A DNA stretch of 64,000 bases from assembly GCA_009809945.1 (NCBI GenBank), contig WTPW01001104.1:32027-96026 (forward strand). Reading direction: 5' to 3'. Under the pieces are notes generated by a model. It ran no database searches. It saw only the letters and a program-made list of their open reading frames with translations, and was not told where the DNA came from. Origin of the DNA: Gigaspora margarita (taxonomy: Eukaryota > Glomeromycota > Glomeromycetes > Diversisporales > Gigasporaceae). Shown here piece by piece: positions 23,210 to 35,305 of the stretch. Position numbers and translations under genes: made by a program. The first letter of the stretch is position 1, and each line of letters opens with the position of its first letter.

Positions 23210-23427
23210 CCGTATCCTATCATGAATAAGCACCCCCTTTTTTGAAATTTCAAACTCAACGTTCTTGATAACTATCTTATTAAACTTAATAAAAATTTTT
23301 TTATTTAAATTTTATAGATCTATAAAATTTAAATAAAAAAATTTTTATTAAGTTTGATAAGATAGTTATCAAGAACGTTGAGTTTGAAATTTCAAAAAAG
23401 GGGGTGCTTATTCATGATAGGATATGG
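23210..23427. mobile_element. Almost perfect 218-bp foldback MITE
   Basis: Two 109-bp arms meet at AGATCT (centre 23318.5) with no spacer. By eye the arms differ at only two positions. The ends are CCGTATCCTATC and GATAGGATATGG with TA on both sides (23208-23209, 23428-23429), a Tc1/mariner-type target. Contains GCACCCCC near each end. The low divergence points to a recent insertion. Confidence 0.9.
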
Positions 23428-23842
23428 TATTTAAAGAATTTGCCAAGGTATTGTAAATTATTTTTTTGGTTAAAAAATTTCTTTAAAATTCAATATTTTT
23501 AGCTTATAAGCAATATAAACTTTTTGTTTTATAATATAAAATTAAATAATTCAAAAATATAATCCTTGTTTTCAAATATTATTATACCAAATTTTATTTA
23601 AATATTTTAAATGATTAAAAAAGTAGATCAGAGATATATTATAGTAATTATGCAGGCAAATTTGTTTGCAAACCTTTACAAACTAAGGGATAATGAAAAA
23701 ACAAATTAATAATAGTTTGTCCAAATTCCAGAATATTTAATTTGCTATATCAAACAGTTTTTTAATGTATTAATCAATTTACTTACTATAGATTTCCAAA
23801 AATAAGCTACTCCTTTGTTTTGACCAAAAAAAACCAAAAACT

Positions 23843-24131
23843 GGGACCCTGGATATCTAGTACAGAGGTCATACTTTATTTTTTTAGCAAAAATTCCTAA
23901 AATTTAAAAAGCAAATAATTGTTTTGGCAATTATCTTGGCATTCAGTGGTCCAATTTGAATAAACTCTTTTTTAAAATGAAGCTCTCAGTAAGACGCATC
24001 TAGTAAAAAAAAGTTTATTCAATTCTAATTACTAGATCAAAAATTATTTAAAAAAATATATTTTTGTTATTTTTAATAATTTGAACCAAAATTGGCCAAA
24101 ATCTAGTTATGATCTATATGAGAGATATCTG
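23843..24131. mobile_element. AGGACCC-family MITE, copy 1
   Basis: Starts GGGACCCTGGATATCTAG and ends GAGATATCTGGGTCCT. Flanks CAAAAACT and CAAATACT form an 8-bp duplication with one mismatch. Homologous throughout to the copies at 34589-35305 and 61012-61307 (shared TTGGCATTCAGTGGTCCA-like and AAGCTCTCAGTAAGACGCAT-like blocks). Confidence 0.82.
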
Positions 24132-24824
24132 GGTCCTCAAATACTTATTTATCTTAAAATAAGCTATTCCCACCATTGATAATAGTCACTATATAGTAAA
24201 GTCCAAATTTTACTATGAAATCGATAATAATCGCTTAAGTAAATTTATTAAGAAGATCAAAATATGTATATATAATAAAATTTTTAGCAAAATTAAAGAT
24301 TATTTTATTGTTTAATTTTTTACTTTTATGTTTGGCAAAAAAAGTAAAATTTTTTAAAAAAATATATTCGACAAATATAAAAATTAAAAGTCAAATAATA
24401 AAAAATTCTCTAATTTTCAAAATATATGTATTTAAATCTTCTGAACAAGTTTACTTAAACGATTATAATTGATTTATTTAGTAGAATTTGGACTTTACTA
24501 TGTAGCAACTACTTGTGATCACTAAAAACTAAATTTGACTTAAAACAAGCAACCTTTTAATTTTTTGTATAACAAAATATAGCTTACTTCAGGAATCTAT
24601 AGTAGTAAAATTTAGACTTTTATATATAATATTGTAATTATATAAAAGCATTTTACTAATAAAAAAATCTCAAAAAGCTTCTAAAAAATATGATAGTAAT
24701 TATAAGCTATTTGTAATTATATAAAGGTATTTTTTATATAAAAAAAATAATAGTTAAATTTTGTGTAATTATATAGAGATTGTGACTATAGAGGAAGTGA
24801 TTGTAGAAGAGAAAAACAGTATAT
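24132..24824. repeat. AT-rich region, probable old inverted element
   Basis: CTTAAAATAAGCTATTCC near 24153 and ATAGCTTACTTCAGGAATC near 24588 look like eroded inverted ends, and there is an internal inverted pair around AAAATTTTTTAAAAAAATAT. No gene. Confidence 0.45.
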
Positions 24825-26388
24825 TGTTATATTTGTATAATTCAAATTAATTCTTAAATATTAGTATTAGTACAAATTTTATTGAATTAATCAAATCTAT
24901 AGTATTAGTTTTATTAGAAAACTTCTTTTGTTCTTAGAAAAAAGCCAATTTCATTATAATTTCTTATAATAACCTGTTATCTTATATCGTTATTATATCC
25001 TGTTATTATATTCTGTTATCTTATCATTATTATATCCTATTATTATATCTCATTATTATATTCTATTATTCTATATTATTATTATATGGGGTCTGTGCCT
25101 TAAAAATGACTCTATGGCACTAGAAATTTTTTTAAATAAATAATGAATAAAAATCATGTAACCAAAATAACCCAAATTTGATTTCTGCTAATTTTAGATA
25201 TGATCTTTGCAAATCTTTTTTGTTATTGCATAAACCCATTCAAAATTGATGGTAATATTTATCTGCTATGTCTATAGTTGGAGGTGAAATTCATTTTTAA
25301 TTTTTTTTTAATTTTAACAATAATTTCAACAATAATTTCAACATTTTTAATAAATAAATAAACTAAGTCTAAAACAATTATTGTATTTGATTTAACTTAG
25401 TTTTAATTAATTTTTGGCATAATTTAAATTAATTTTAAGATTAAAAAACTAAATTCACCAATTTCACCATCAACTAATTTCAACAATTTCAACAAAAACT
25501 TCTTATTAAGAAGAGTAATTTCACCTAGTATTTCAATCCTAAATCCGAAATCTGGATTGATCCTTCAATTCAGACAAATCCAGATATCCAGACCAGAGAT
25601 TTTTACTAGGATTGGTCAACAAACTTAAATTATGGACCTAAGGATGTGCCCAAAGTTAGCTTTATACATAATCTGATACGGATTCAATTCGGATTTGATA
25701 GAATCTGGATGGCCTGTCAAAATTAGGATCAAAATATTAATTTCACCCCATCTATAGCTATGTCAATCATTTCTATTCTATATTTAAAAAATCTTCTAGA
25801 CTTCTATAACTCATTTTTAATATTAAGTTAACTGGTTATAAAATTTGCACAAAATGAACTTTGTATTTTATAAATTAAGATTTAACAAAAACCTCAATTT
25901 TGGTTTGGGGGCCTTGGAACCCTATTTTCAAGGCACAGACTCCATATTCCATTATTATAACTTGTTATTATAACTTGTTATCTTATACTATTATTGTGAA
26001 AATTCTAAATTTTAACAAATATACAAACTCTGCTTTTTTCTTCAAGGCAGAGCAGGTTCTGTTCTCTACATTTTTCCTTTCAAAAAAAATTACAGTATTC
26101 AAAATATTATATTTAATTTACTGATATTATTATATAAAGCCATCACCTTTATATTCTTTGACTCTTTAACCATTGCTTAAAGGTTTTTTATCTTGTAATT
26201 TTAATTTTTAACTTTTTTTGTAGAATTATTGTATTTTCTTGATATTTTATTGAATAACTTTTGAGTTATTTTTTTCAACTTTATTATATTTGGATTTTAC
26301 TCTTTTTATATTTAAATAAACACATTTCTTATCCTCTTACATATTAAGTCAAGTGATATAGTTCTTTATCTAAAATTACTATATTACA
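24825..26388 (+). repeat. 5' LTR (with an insertion)
   Basis: Begins TGTTATATTTGTATAATTC and ends CTAAAATTACTATATTACA. Contains ATCCTGTTATTATATTCTG repeats and an 856-bp insertion at 25088-25943. Without it the LTR is about 700 bp and aligns with 39671-40644. Confidence 0.92.
25088..25943. mobile_element. TIR element in the 5' LTR, verified by empty site
   Basis: 856 bp with inverted ends GGGGTCTGTGCCTT and AAGGCACAGACTCC and an ATAT duplication (25084-25087, 25944-25947). The 3' LTR has the uninterrupted site (ATTATATTCCATTATTATAA), which defines both boundaries. The interior contains CAACAATTTCAACAA-type repeats. A 4-bp target with G-rich ends does not let me name a superfamily. Confidence 0.9.
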
Positions 26389-26392
26389 GTTT

Positions 26393-26410
26393 TGGCGACA
26401 ACAATAGGAC
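26393..26410 (+). other. Primer-binding site
   Basis: TGGCGACAACAATAGGAC lies 4 nt after the 5' LTR; TGG would pair with the CCA end of a tRNA. Which tRNA primes it was not determined. Confidence 0.7.
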
Positions 26411-28242
26411 CTATAACTCTTTGTGTCTGTGATTTTTATTTTGAATATTATATCAGTTTAAATTTATTTGAATTAAATTAATTTTTGGAATTATCTTTTG
26501 AATATATCTTCTTTTAACTATATAGTTATAACCTTCTTAATAATTTCTTTGTTTATTTCCTATTTCTTTTTTTTTTTAATTTTTTTTTTATAGCTAGCTA
26601 AATCGATTCATTTTAAATTTTTCTTTATCTTTCTTGTTATAGTAACACAAAGTCTTTAAGGTAATACAAACATCATTTTTATTATCAAATCAACTAAAAT
26701 ATTTGTACTAGTTAGATTTGAATAGATCTTAAATTTTGATCAATATTACACAAAATTAAAATTTTCCATATCTAAAAATTCTGTTATATATTATATAATA
26801 TATAATAGTTAATTGCTTTTATATTATGTTTAATACAATTATTTATCTTTTATTTTCTATTTTTATATTATTAATATATTTTTTATTCAAAATTTTCTTG
26901 TTTTTTCTTAATCTTTTTAAAATTGATATTATCAATTCCCTTTATGCAATCTTTTTTGCAAAAATATTTTGATTTTTCTTGACAATTTTTAAACTATATT
27001 CCTACTAATAAGAAATATAATAAATTAATCAAAACTCTTAAATTCGCTATTAATCAACTTTAATTCAGATTATCTTTAATCTCTGAACAAGTTAATATCT
27101 TATTTGAATACTCTAAATTTTCTGACTTTTCTTGGGAAAATAATAAATCAAATCCTATATCTGAAGATCTTTGGAACAACAGACATATCATTGATTAAGG
27201 ATTTTAAATACCAGTATACCAACCTATTTATTATTTAGAATTTTCTACATCAGATAACTCTCAAAGTATACTCTACCCAACTATTGTTAAACCACAAGTC
27301 AAATCTCTATTTTAATGTACTTCTACTCCTTATCAGTGTGCAAATTTGAAGCTATATGAAAGAGAATTAAACTATAATATTAAATCAACAGACAGTAATA
27401 ACAACTTATTCAAGTATTAACAACTTCACAGTTTCTCTACCTATTTGGATTAAAGAAAGCTTTATGAATATTGGTCAATCTAAACAACAAATAGCTGACT
27501 ATAATTTCTTATACGAAACTAATTATATAATAAATAAAAAAAATATAAAGAAAGACCTAATCCTAGTTGTTCTGCTTGTTATCCTATATACGACTATTAT
27601 ATTTCTGACTAATTTTATAGATTTTGGAATTGGTTTTATTTGATCTATAAAGCTGAAAATACCTCTGCTAATACAGTTGATTATTTTCAGAAAGTATTTC
27701 AATTAAGGAACAACAAAAACTTAACACCTCTTATTCATAATATAATAACTACTATCCAATATCAAAATAATCAACCACCAAAAGAATTTAACTTAATTGT
27801 ATCTGAAGTTATTAAAAAGTAGTGACAAACTTGTGGATTCTTGATTCTCCTATACTAACAGAAATAGTAAAAACTGATAATTTTGATAGTTCAAATGGTG
27901 CTATTCATCTAGCAAATAAACCAGAAGAAAAGAATTCTATATTATCTAATATTTCTAATCTAACTATCAATACTTTAAGTAGACGAATTGAACAAAACTA
28001 TTAACAATCACAACAAAGTTTAGAGAATACTCAACAAATTTTAGGTCAAATTAAAGATACTATTGAAGAAAGAGAACCTATTAAAGAACATATTAAAGAA
28101 CCTATAGCATCTACTTCTAACAGTAAAAACAACAACTATCAAGCTACAACTTTTGATCATTTAATTGATACCAACAATTTACCAACTTCTAATAATAGTT
28201 TGAATAATAAAAACTCTTGAACAATATTTTTTAACTACTTTA

Positions 28243-29898
28243 AGGGTAGAGGATATGTAGATCAATTTTCATATGATATGCATGGCAAATCAGGACCTTA
28301 TATAGGGAATAAAAATATGCCACTGATAAAAATTTTTGAAAACACAATTAATTTTTTTCAAAATTTTATATTTTTATAAATTAAAATATGCTTTTTCTAA
28401 AGATATAAAATTTAATAAACATCAAACATCAAAACTCTTTCCAACGATCACTTGGACCAAATTTTTAATGGAAGAAAATGAAAAGTTTTTTGTTGGAGCG
28501 TTGAGTGTATTGCAGGACCTACAGTTTTTACAAAGGTCAACTTTACTCTGAGGGACTCCTTTGATATATTCGGCACGCAAGCCAGAAGCAACGTCAGAAG
28601 AACGAGTGAAACAGCAGGCGGCGCTTTAGTAAACACAAAATTTTGGTAGAGAGACAAAAAATTTCTCTGTCGACGAAGTAACCTGCGAAAAATGGAGAAC
28701 AGCAAAAAAATGAGTTTTCTGACCACACACTCCTGTAAATTTTCTACAAGTGATTCCTTCTTTTTCACTTCTCTCGCCTTCCTGCTGTCTTCCCAAAAAT
28801 TTTCGACAAAAAGTGGCGATTTGGTTTACCCCCTCCAGAAGATCGGCATTGTTTACTTTCCAAATCTGGATGGACCCGGTAGAATGCAACCATGTGACGT
28901 GTTTGTTTACAGATATGGTTTTGGTGCTACTCTGTATGACTCTTGCCTAGTCGATGGTATGGTTAATGAGATATCCGAGATTGGACGTTTGGTTGGAAGA
29001 AAATATAAATTAAGGCGTAGCTTTAAAGCAGAGATATGCAATAGTTGCAGTTGTTATATAATTTTTTTTTAAGCCTGGCACAGGTTATAACAGTGTATTC
29101 TCTTTTCTTTTTGTCTTGTTTTGTTTCTTTTGTTAGACTAGCCTTTGTGTTTATACTATGTGGTTTTTTTTCTTTTTTGTTTTCTCTTCCATTTTTCTTT
29201 TGTTTGTTTTTTCTTTTATTTTTTTTCATTTATCGTTTTCTTGGCTTGTGTTTTTCTTTTTTTTACCCCCTCTCCTTATCTTGCCCTTATTGAATTCCTG
29301 GTTACGTAAAGAAATACGAAGGAGAGAAGAAGCCATTTTGGTATGGCACTTAGGCTAGTTTAATATAGCCTCTAGTTTTTAGATTTCTCTTCAAATTAGT
29401 GCAGCAGGTTGCGCTTGGACACCGTTAAGGCAGCCAGGTGATGTCAGGCTTGCAAATTAGGAGTAAACAGGTGTATCAAATGGTGGTATACTTCGTATCT
29501 TAATAAAGTACTGGCGAGACTAGCCTAAGTGAAAAAAAAAAAAATTTAAGAAACAAATTATTTTAAAAAAGTATACTTGTATATATTATAAAGTTGCTGC
29601 GGTAGCCTCAAATTTGCTGGGGTTACACATAATCGTTAATTTTGATTGGCTAGATCATATGATCATCATATAATTTTTGTAAACAAACAATTAATATCCA
29701 ATTTCTAACTACATATATCTAAGCGAATATCTAACCAATATTAATGATTTTACTACCATTAGAATCACAAATACCTATTCTACAACTTCTAAAATGAATT
29801 TTAAAATAACTTACTTAATAAAATTTTCTTTAATTTTAAAAAGAAAAAAATTTTGCCATCAAGATCATATGAAAAATGATCTATGTATCCTCTACCTT
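28243..29898. mobile_element. TA-targeted element interrupting gag
   Basis: About 50-bp inverted repeats starting AGGGTAGAGGATATGTAGAT and ending TGTATCCTCTACCTT, flanked by TA (28241-28242, 29899-29900), as in Tc1/mariner. Removing it rejoins the gag frame. A second copy of its left end and of its right-hand part lies at 62964-63850. It carries a GC-richer poly(A)-tailed insert of about 1.1 kb. Confidence 0.88.
28430..29545 (+). mobile_element. GC-richer poly(A)-tailed insert, retrocopy or SINE/LINE-like
   Basis: Composition rises sharply between about 28430 and 29530 and the segment ends in A13 (29531-29543). It is absent from the sister copy of the host element at 62964-63850. It contains a 126-codon plus-strand ORF (28692-29072; MENSKKMSFLTTHSC, later VYRYGFGATLYDSC) and a Phe-rich T-tract ORF; neither is recognised. 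The poly(A) end suggests reverse transcription of a transcript. The left boundary is approximate and no target duplication was resolved. Confidence 0.55.
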
Positions 29899-30949
29899 TA
29901 ATGATAAGATTTTTACTAATCTTGTTAGTCAATTAGAAAATTTAAACATGTTTCAAAGAAATGGAAATAATAATAGACCTGCTCAAAATAATGACTTACT
30001 TTATTTTGATGAAGTTAATAGAATGACTAACCTATATATATATGATAACTTCAATCAAGATACTGAAAACAGACAAGTATCTATTCAAAATAATGGTGAC
30101 CAAAATCAAGATAACAATAATAATAATGATAATAATGAAGAAGGGGATCTATTTAACCCTGAAGATGCTTTAAAAACTATCTTGGAAGAATTAGAAGAAA
30201 TTATTAAAAATAATACAGAATGAACTCCAATAACTACTAATACAAAAGAATACAAAATGATTGATTTTTCTACTTTTATGGACAACCAAGATGAAAACCT
30301 AGTTGAATGAGTTAAAGCTTTTATTTGAGTATGTGTTGGCAACAATATCTCTGAAAATCAATAATTGGCTATAGTCTCTAACTTCTTTAAAGACAATGCT
30401 CTTTCATAGTATAATCAAAATTGATTCAGCTTTACTTATTGAAATAATAATACAAATACAAACTACTCCTTCATCCATCTCTTCTCTAAAAAGTTTAAAG
30501 ATCCTTTTAAAGTATCTCAATGGCATTATACTTTAAGGAGTAGAAAACAAAAACTAGATAAAACCATTGATGCTTATAACTCTGCTTTAAAAAAATTATG
30601 GTACAAAATTGATTCAAACAACCACTACCCTAAAGTAAATAAAATTTGGCAATTTGTGGATAGCTTGAGACAAGAATTTCAAATACCAGTACAATCAGAA
30701 AACCCTATAACTATAAGCCAAGCAGTAAACAAAGCCAAAGCTATTGAAGTTGTCTACTCTAAAGGAAGTTCTCTATTAGCATACTCTTTACTATCTACAA
30801 CTTACCAACCACAATTCTTTGATGAATATACTAGTCTAAATCAATCTATTTTATCTATTTAACCCCAACATAGCTTACATGATGATTTAATGGAAGCAGT
30901 CCAATATGTTACAAGAACTATGAAAATCAAAACCAAAATAGAACCTTAC

Positions 30950-31440
30950 AATCTTAACAAAATAATCCATCTTAAAACAACAATAACAATTATAAAAGTA
31001 ATAACAATAATAATTATAGAAACAATAATAATTATAATAACAATTATAGACCACCTCGACCAAGAAATAATAATTATTTAAGATATAACCAACTAGGACA
31101 ATTTGTAGCTAATTGTGCTATCTCTTTCTGCACCAATTGTCAACAAATAGGACATGGTAATCAAAATTGCTATTTGACCAAAATTGGAGAAATAAGAATA
31201 ACTATAATAATAATTATAACCAAAATAACAATCACAACAACAATAATAATCGTAATAACAATAATAATTAAAGAAATAATAATTACAATAATAATTATTG
31301 AATAATAACAATAATAATCCCAACAATAACAACAATAATAATCTTTCTAATAATACAATAATTATAACAACAATAATAATAACAATAACAATAATAATAA
31401 CAATAATAATAACAACAATAACCAACAATGACAACATTTA
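30950..31440 (+). repeat. AAT/AAC microsatellite-like tracts in gag-pol
   Basis: Two AAC/AAT tracts (30970-31080, 31195-31430) flank the zinc knuckle and encode poly-Asn in one frame. Frames slip around them, as expected of replication slippage. The minus-strand ORFs here are shadows. Confidence 0.8.
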
Positions 31441-31733
31441 AACTAGAAATAGTATCTTCAAAAGAAGAGCATGCTATAAAACAAAAACTCTCAATTAGCA
31501 ATAATAATGACGTTTATTCATTTTTATTAGATGAAATTGATATATTACTTAATGAAGATAATAACAAAATTAATAATAATAATATCCATAATGAATTTTA
31601 TAATCTTTGGACAGATTAGAATGAAACAATAAAAATACTTGGAATGAATTCAAATAAAGTCAATTTTAATCTTGAAAATTCAAATCAAAAAGACCAAGTC
31701 AAAAATATATTATTTACTACTGCTGAAGTATTA

Positions 31734-32185
31734 CAGTACCGGACAGCGAAAACCATTCACTTTTTTTAGCATTGTTTAAAGTCTAATAACTTCACAACAA
31801 GTAATTATTTTAAAAATCCCTCTTACAAATTTTTTATTTGTAACCTAAACTACAAATCTATAAGACAGATTTTTGATAGCTTGCTTTTTAAGAAGTTATA
31901 AGAGTTTAAAGTTTAGCAACTTTTATAGTAAAGTAGAATTTGGCGTATGACAATTGACCAATCAGATTGCTACTTAATCACGTGCTTGCAATTTGATTGG
32001 TTAATATTTATTATTAAAAATTATATAAAATTCAAAATTTGGCACTTATTATATAAAAAAAATTATTTTTATATTTTTAACCAATTATAATTTTGTACAC
32101 AAAAATTAGCCAATCAGAATCATTATAAAATTCTCAAATTTGGCGCCTTTAAAAAAAAATGGATAGTTTTTGCTGTCTGGTACTG
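31734..32185. mobile_element. Complete Tc1/mariner-like MITE in pol
   Basis: 452 bp from CAGTACCGGACAGCGAAAAC to GTTTTTGCTGTCTGGTACTG with TA at 31732-31733 and 32186-32187. Removing it rejoins the frame (EVLEKKINVLIDM) just before the protease Asp. Subterminal GATTGGCTAAT/ATTAGCCAATC words. The terminus at 141 is another family member. Confidence 0.92.
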
Positions 32186-32424
32186 TAGAAAAAAAAATCA
32201 ATGTTCTTATTGATATGGTTCTAAAGAATGTATAATCGCTAAGCACTTTCTTGACAAAATGGATCAAAATATAGATAAACCAAGTAATGTTTGAGTTGTA
32301 GATATTACTGGTTATAAATATGTTTTTCCAGGACAAGTTAGAAATGTTTCTATTCAACTTGGAACCAAAATTATACTAGTTGATATGTAAATAACAGAAT
32401 TAGAATATAATATAGTCTTACATC

Positions 32425-33400
32425 ACAAAGTATAATCAAGTACTTATGAAGTACTTGTTAAGTACTCTCTAAATACTTGGTTTAAGTATTTACTTAATAT
32501 AAGGTATGTTGAAATTAGTTTAATAAATAATTGAATTAAGTATTTAGTAAGTAATTATAACAAGTACGTAATAATTAATTATATTAAGTATTTAATAAGT
32601 AATTTTAATAAGTACTTAGTTATATTTAATAAATTGTTTACATTTATTAATATTAATATAAAGTTATTATTTATAAATTATAATTATATATATATATAAA
32701 CAAAGTTAAAATTAAAATTGGTACTAGGGTCAAAATTGTGTAAAAATCATTTTTCATTAGTACCTGAACATAAGTTTATTTGTAAAATTTTGAGCTATAA
32801 CAAAAATGAGTAAAAAAATTTTAAATAAAAAATAAAGTTATAATAGTAATTAATAAATATAAAAATCAATTACTTATTTAATATTAAATAATTATAGTAT
32901 ATAAATAAGTATTAAAATTAATTATTTATTTAATANNNNNNNNNNNNNNNNNNNNNNNNNNNNNNNNNNNNNNNNNNNNNNNNNNNNNNNNNNNNNNNNN
33001 NNNNNNNNNNNNNNNNNNNNNNNNNNNNNNNNNNNNNNNNNNNNNNNNNNNNNNNNNNNNNNNNNNNNNNNNNNNNNNNNNNNNNNNNNNNNNNNNNNNN
33101 NNNNNNNNNNNNNNNNNNNNNNNNNNNNNNNNNNNNNNNNNNTAGTATATAATAAATATTAAAATTAATTACTTATTTAATACTTATTTTTAAAGTATTT
33201 AATTTGTATTATAATTAATTACTTACTTAATACTAATAATTATAAGTATCTATAAAATACTTAAAACTAATATTTATCTTGTATTAAATAATAATAATAA
33301 AAAAATACTTGTTACAAATATATATAAATGCTTATAGAATACTAAGTATTTAAAAAATAATATTAGCAAGTATTTATTTAATAATACCATTCAATTTATA
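32425..33400. repeat. AAGTACTTAATAAGTATT repeat array with gap
   Basis: Dense imperfect copies of AAGTACTTA/TAAGTATT words occupy the region between the protease and RT segments of pol and flank the N gap 32936-33142. Both edges contain AAGTACTT-type palindromes, so this may be a low-complexity MITE or an expanded simple repeat inserted in pol. No target duplication was identified. Confidence 0.6.
32936..33142. other. Assembly gap (207 N)
   Basis: Run of N inside the AAGTACTTA repeat array. Confidence 1.
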
Positions 33401-34588
33401 TAAGATAGTAATTAATTTAATTCCTGATGTAGAAAATGAATATTTGAATAAAGTTCACGCTATTATTGACTACTAATGGAGAATTTATAAGTATTGGAAT
33501 ACTAAACAAATTGAATATATTCCAATATCTTGTAAATAGCAAATAGAAGACCCAGATATTGTATATCCAATTAATTTTAAGAATTACTATTCTAATCAGA
33601 AAATTAGAGAATGAAAATAAATCTTATTAAACCAATCTACACTACTATTCAAGTTGGAGATACTTTCTTTCAACTTGAGGAACAATTAGTTGCTAATATA
33701 AAAATAGAAAATATAGATAATCCTTTGAATTCACTTCCAGATAAAATATTCAAGTTAATTCAACCAGAAATTAAAGAAATCAAAGATAAAAAAAAAGAAG
33801 ACCAAAAAATTTCTATTTTTATTACTGAAGACAAATCAATCTTTATTGGACATAATCTTAATAATCAACAACAACAAATTATAATTCAATTATTATTAGA
33901 GAATTCAGATATATTCACAACTAAATTTTTTGAACTTCGAAAAACAAATATTGTTTACTATAGAATTAATACTAATGGTTCTTATTCTATAAAATAAAGA
34001 GCTTATAGAGCCTCTTCTATAGAACAAGACCATATTTAAAAAGAAATTGAAGTCATAGAAAAAGATGGCATCATTTGTAAATCAGAAAGCTCTTGGAATT
34101 CTCTAGTTGTTTTAGTCAAAAAGAAAAATGACAAACTGTGTTTTTGTATTGATTTTAGGAAACTAAATAATATAACAAAGAAGAACACTTACCCATTATC
34201 AAGAATTGATGAAATGTTAGACAATCTTGGGAATGCTAAATAGTTTACTTCGCTTGATTTGACTTTTAAAGATTGGCAAGTTGAAGTAAAAAAAGAAGAC
34301 AAAGAGAAAATAGCCTTCATTATGAAATATGGTCTTTATGAGTTCAATGTAATGCCATTTGGACTCTGCAATGCTTTTTCCACTTTCTAAAAACTCATGG
34401 ATGTTGTATTACAACCTGTTTTATAGAAGTAAGCAATTGTATATATTGATGATGTAAATATATATTCCAAATTGTTTGAACAATATATAAAAGATATTCA
34501 AGAAGTATTCGATCTCATTAAAAATGCTAATCTTAGAATTAATCCTGAAAAATGTCATTTCTGTACTAATAAATGCAATTTCTTGGAC

Positions 34589-35305
34589 AGAACTCTGAAC
34601 ATTTTTCATATAGGTCATAACTGGATTTTGGCCAATTTTGATCTAATTTACTAAAAATAACAAAATTTATTTACTTTAATAATTTCTAATTCAGTAATCA
34701 GAATTAAATAAACTTTTTTTATTAGATGCGCCTAGGGATGGCAAATGTTTTAAAACATCATGTTTTAAAACATGTTTTAAATGTTTTAAAACATTTAAAT
34801 TTTTTAATAAAAAACAATAAAAATCAAATATTTATCTATTAACCAATCAGATTGTAGAATTTAATCACATGATTATAGCATCTAAAGTAGCTACTATCTA
34901 AAGTTGCTACTTTAAATATATAATATTACCTGGTTAGAATTATATACATATATGAAAATTCAATTTTAGAGCTTAATATTAGTCATATACTACTTTATTC
35001 ATCTAAAGTAGCAACTTGGATCAATTGCAACTTCAGATTCAACATTTTTATATAATATTTAATAAAAAATACAAAAAATGTTTTAAAACATGTTTTAAAA
35101 CATGTTTTAAAACACAAAAAAATAAAAAACATGTTTTTTGCTATCCCTAGATGTGCCTTACTAAGAGCTTCATTTTAAAAAAAGTTCATTCAAATTGGAC
35201 TACTGGATGCCAAGATAATTGCCAAAATCTGTTTTTGCTTTTAAATTTTAGGTGTTTTTACTAAAAAGTTTCAAGTATGACCTCTATACTAGATGTTTAG
35301 GTCCT
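34589..35305. mobile_element. AGGACCC-family MITE in RT, copy 2 (carries a nested hAT MITE)
   Basis: Inverted ends AGAACTCTGAACAT and AGATGTTTAGGTCCT. Flanks TCTTGGAC (34581-34588) and TTTTGAAC (35306-35313) form an 8-bp duplication whose two mismatches are both C-T/G-A transitions. It lies in inverted orientation to copies 1 and 3 and splits the conserved FLGHIV motif between RT and RNase H. Confidence 0.85.
34733..35149. mobile_element. hAT MITE nested inside the AGGACCC MITE
   Basis: 417 bp with TAGGGATGGCAAATG and ATGTTTTTTGCTATCCCTA ends. The duplication is GATGCGCC (34725-34732) / GATGTGCC (35150-35157), 8 bp with one transition. The interior has repeated ACATGTTTTAAAACATG palindromes. 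This is the third level of nesting. Confidence 0.92.

Larger units (their letters stand above)
22701..23690. mobile_element. TA-targeted MITE (TCCCTTAAACC family) with two nested MITEs
   Basis: The ends TCCCTAAATTTGTTATGCAG and CTAAGGGA are flanked by TA (22699-22700, 23691-23692). The subterminal GCAAATTTG palindrome matches the copies at 14.5-15.8 kb. Two further TA-targeted elements lie inside (23016-23131 and 23210-23427). Confidence 0.7.
26944..31180 (+). pseudogene. gag: Gag polyprotein (Ty3/gypsy), interrupted
   Basis: Frame opens at ATG 26944 (MQSFLQKYFDFS) and runs to 28242, then resumes after a 1.66-kb TA-flanked insertion; joining across it gives an uninterrupted NYFNDKIFTN. The second half has Asn-rich tracts and the capsid-like segment around KKLWYKIDSNNHYP. 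It ends with a CCHC zinc knuckle CTNCQQIGHGNQNC near 31118-31160, which in retroelements binds packaged RNA. Premature stops at 26980, 27060, 27198, 27207, 27314, 30221, 30308, 30326, 30362, 30407, 30422, 30440 and 30860 each look like Trp or Gln codons changed by one transition. A frame change lies near 27822 and another near 30970. Confidence 0.82.

Noticed and set aside
29045..29358. Phe-rich ORFs that look like membrane proteins
   Set aside because: They are translations of a T-rich tract inside the poly(A)-tailed insert, not conserved hydrophobic helices.
30106..31501. Minus-strand Ile/Val/Tyr-rich ORFs
   Set aside because: Shadows of the AAC/AAT tracts in gag.
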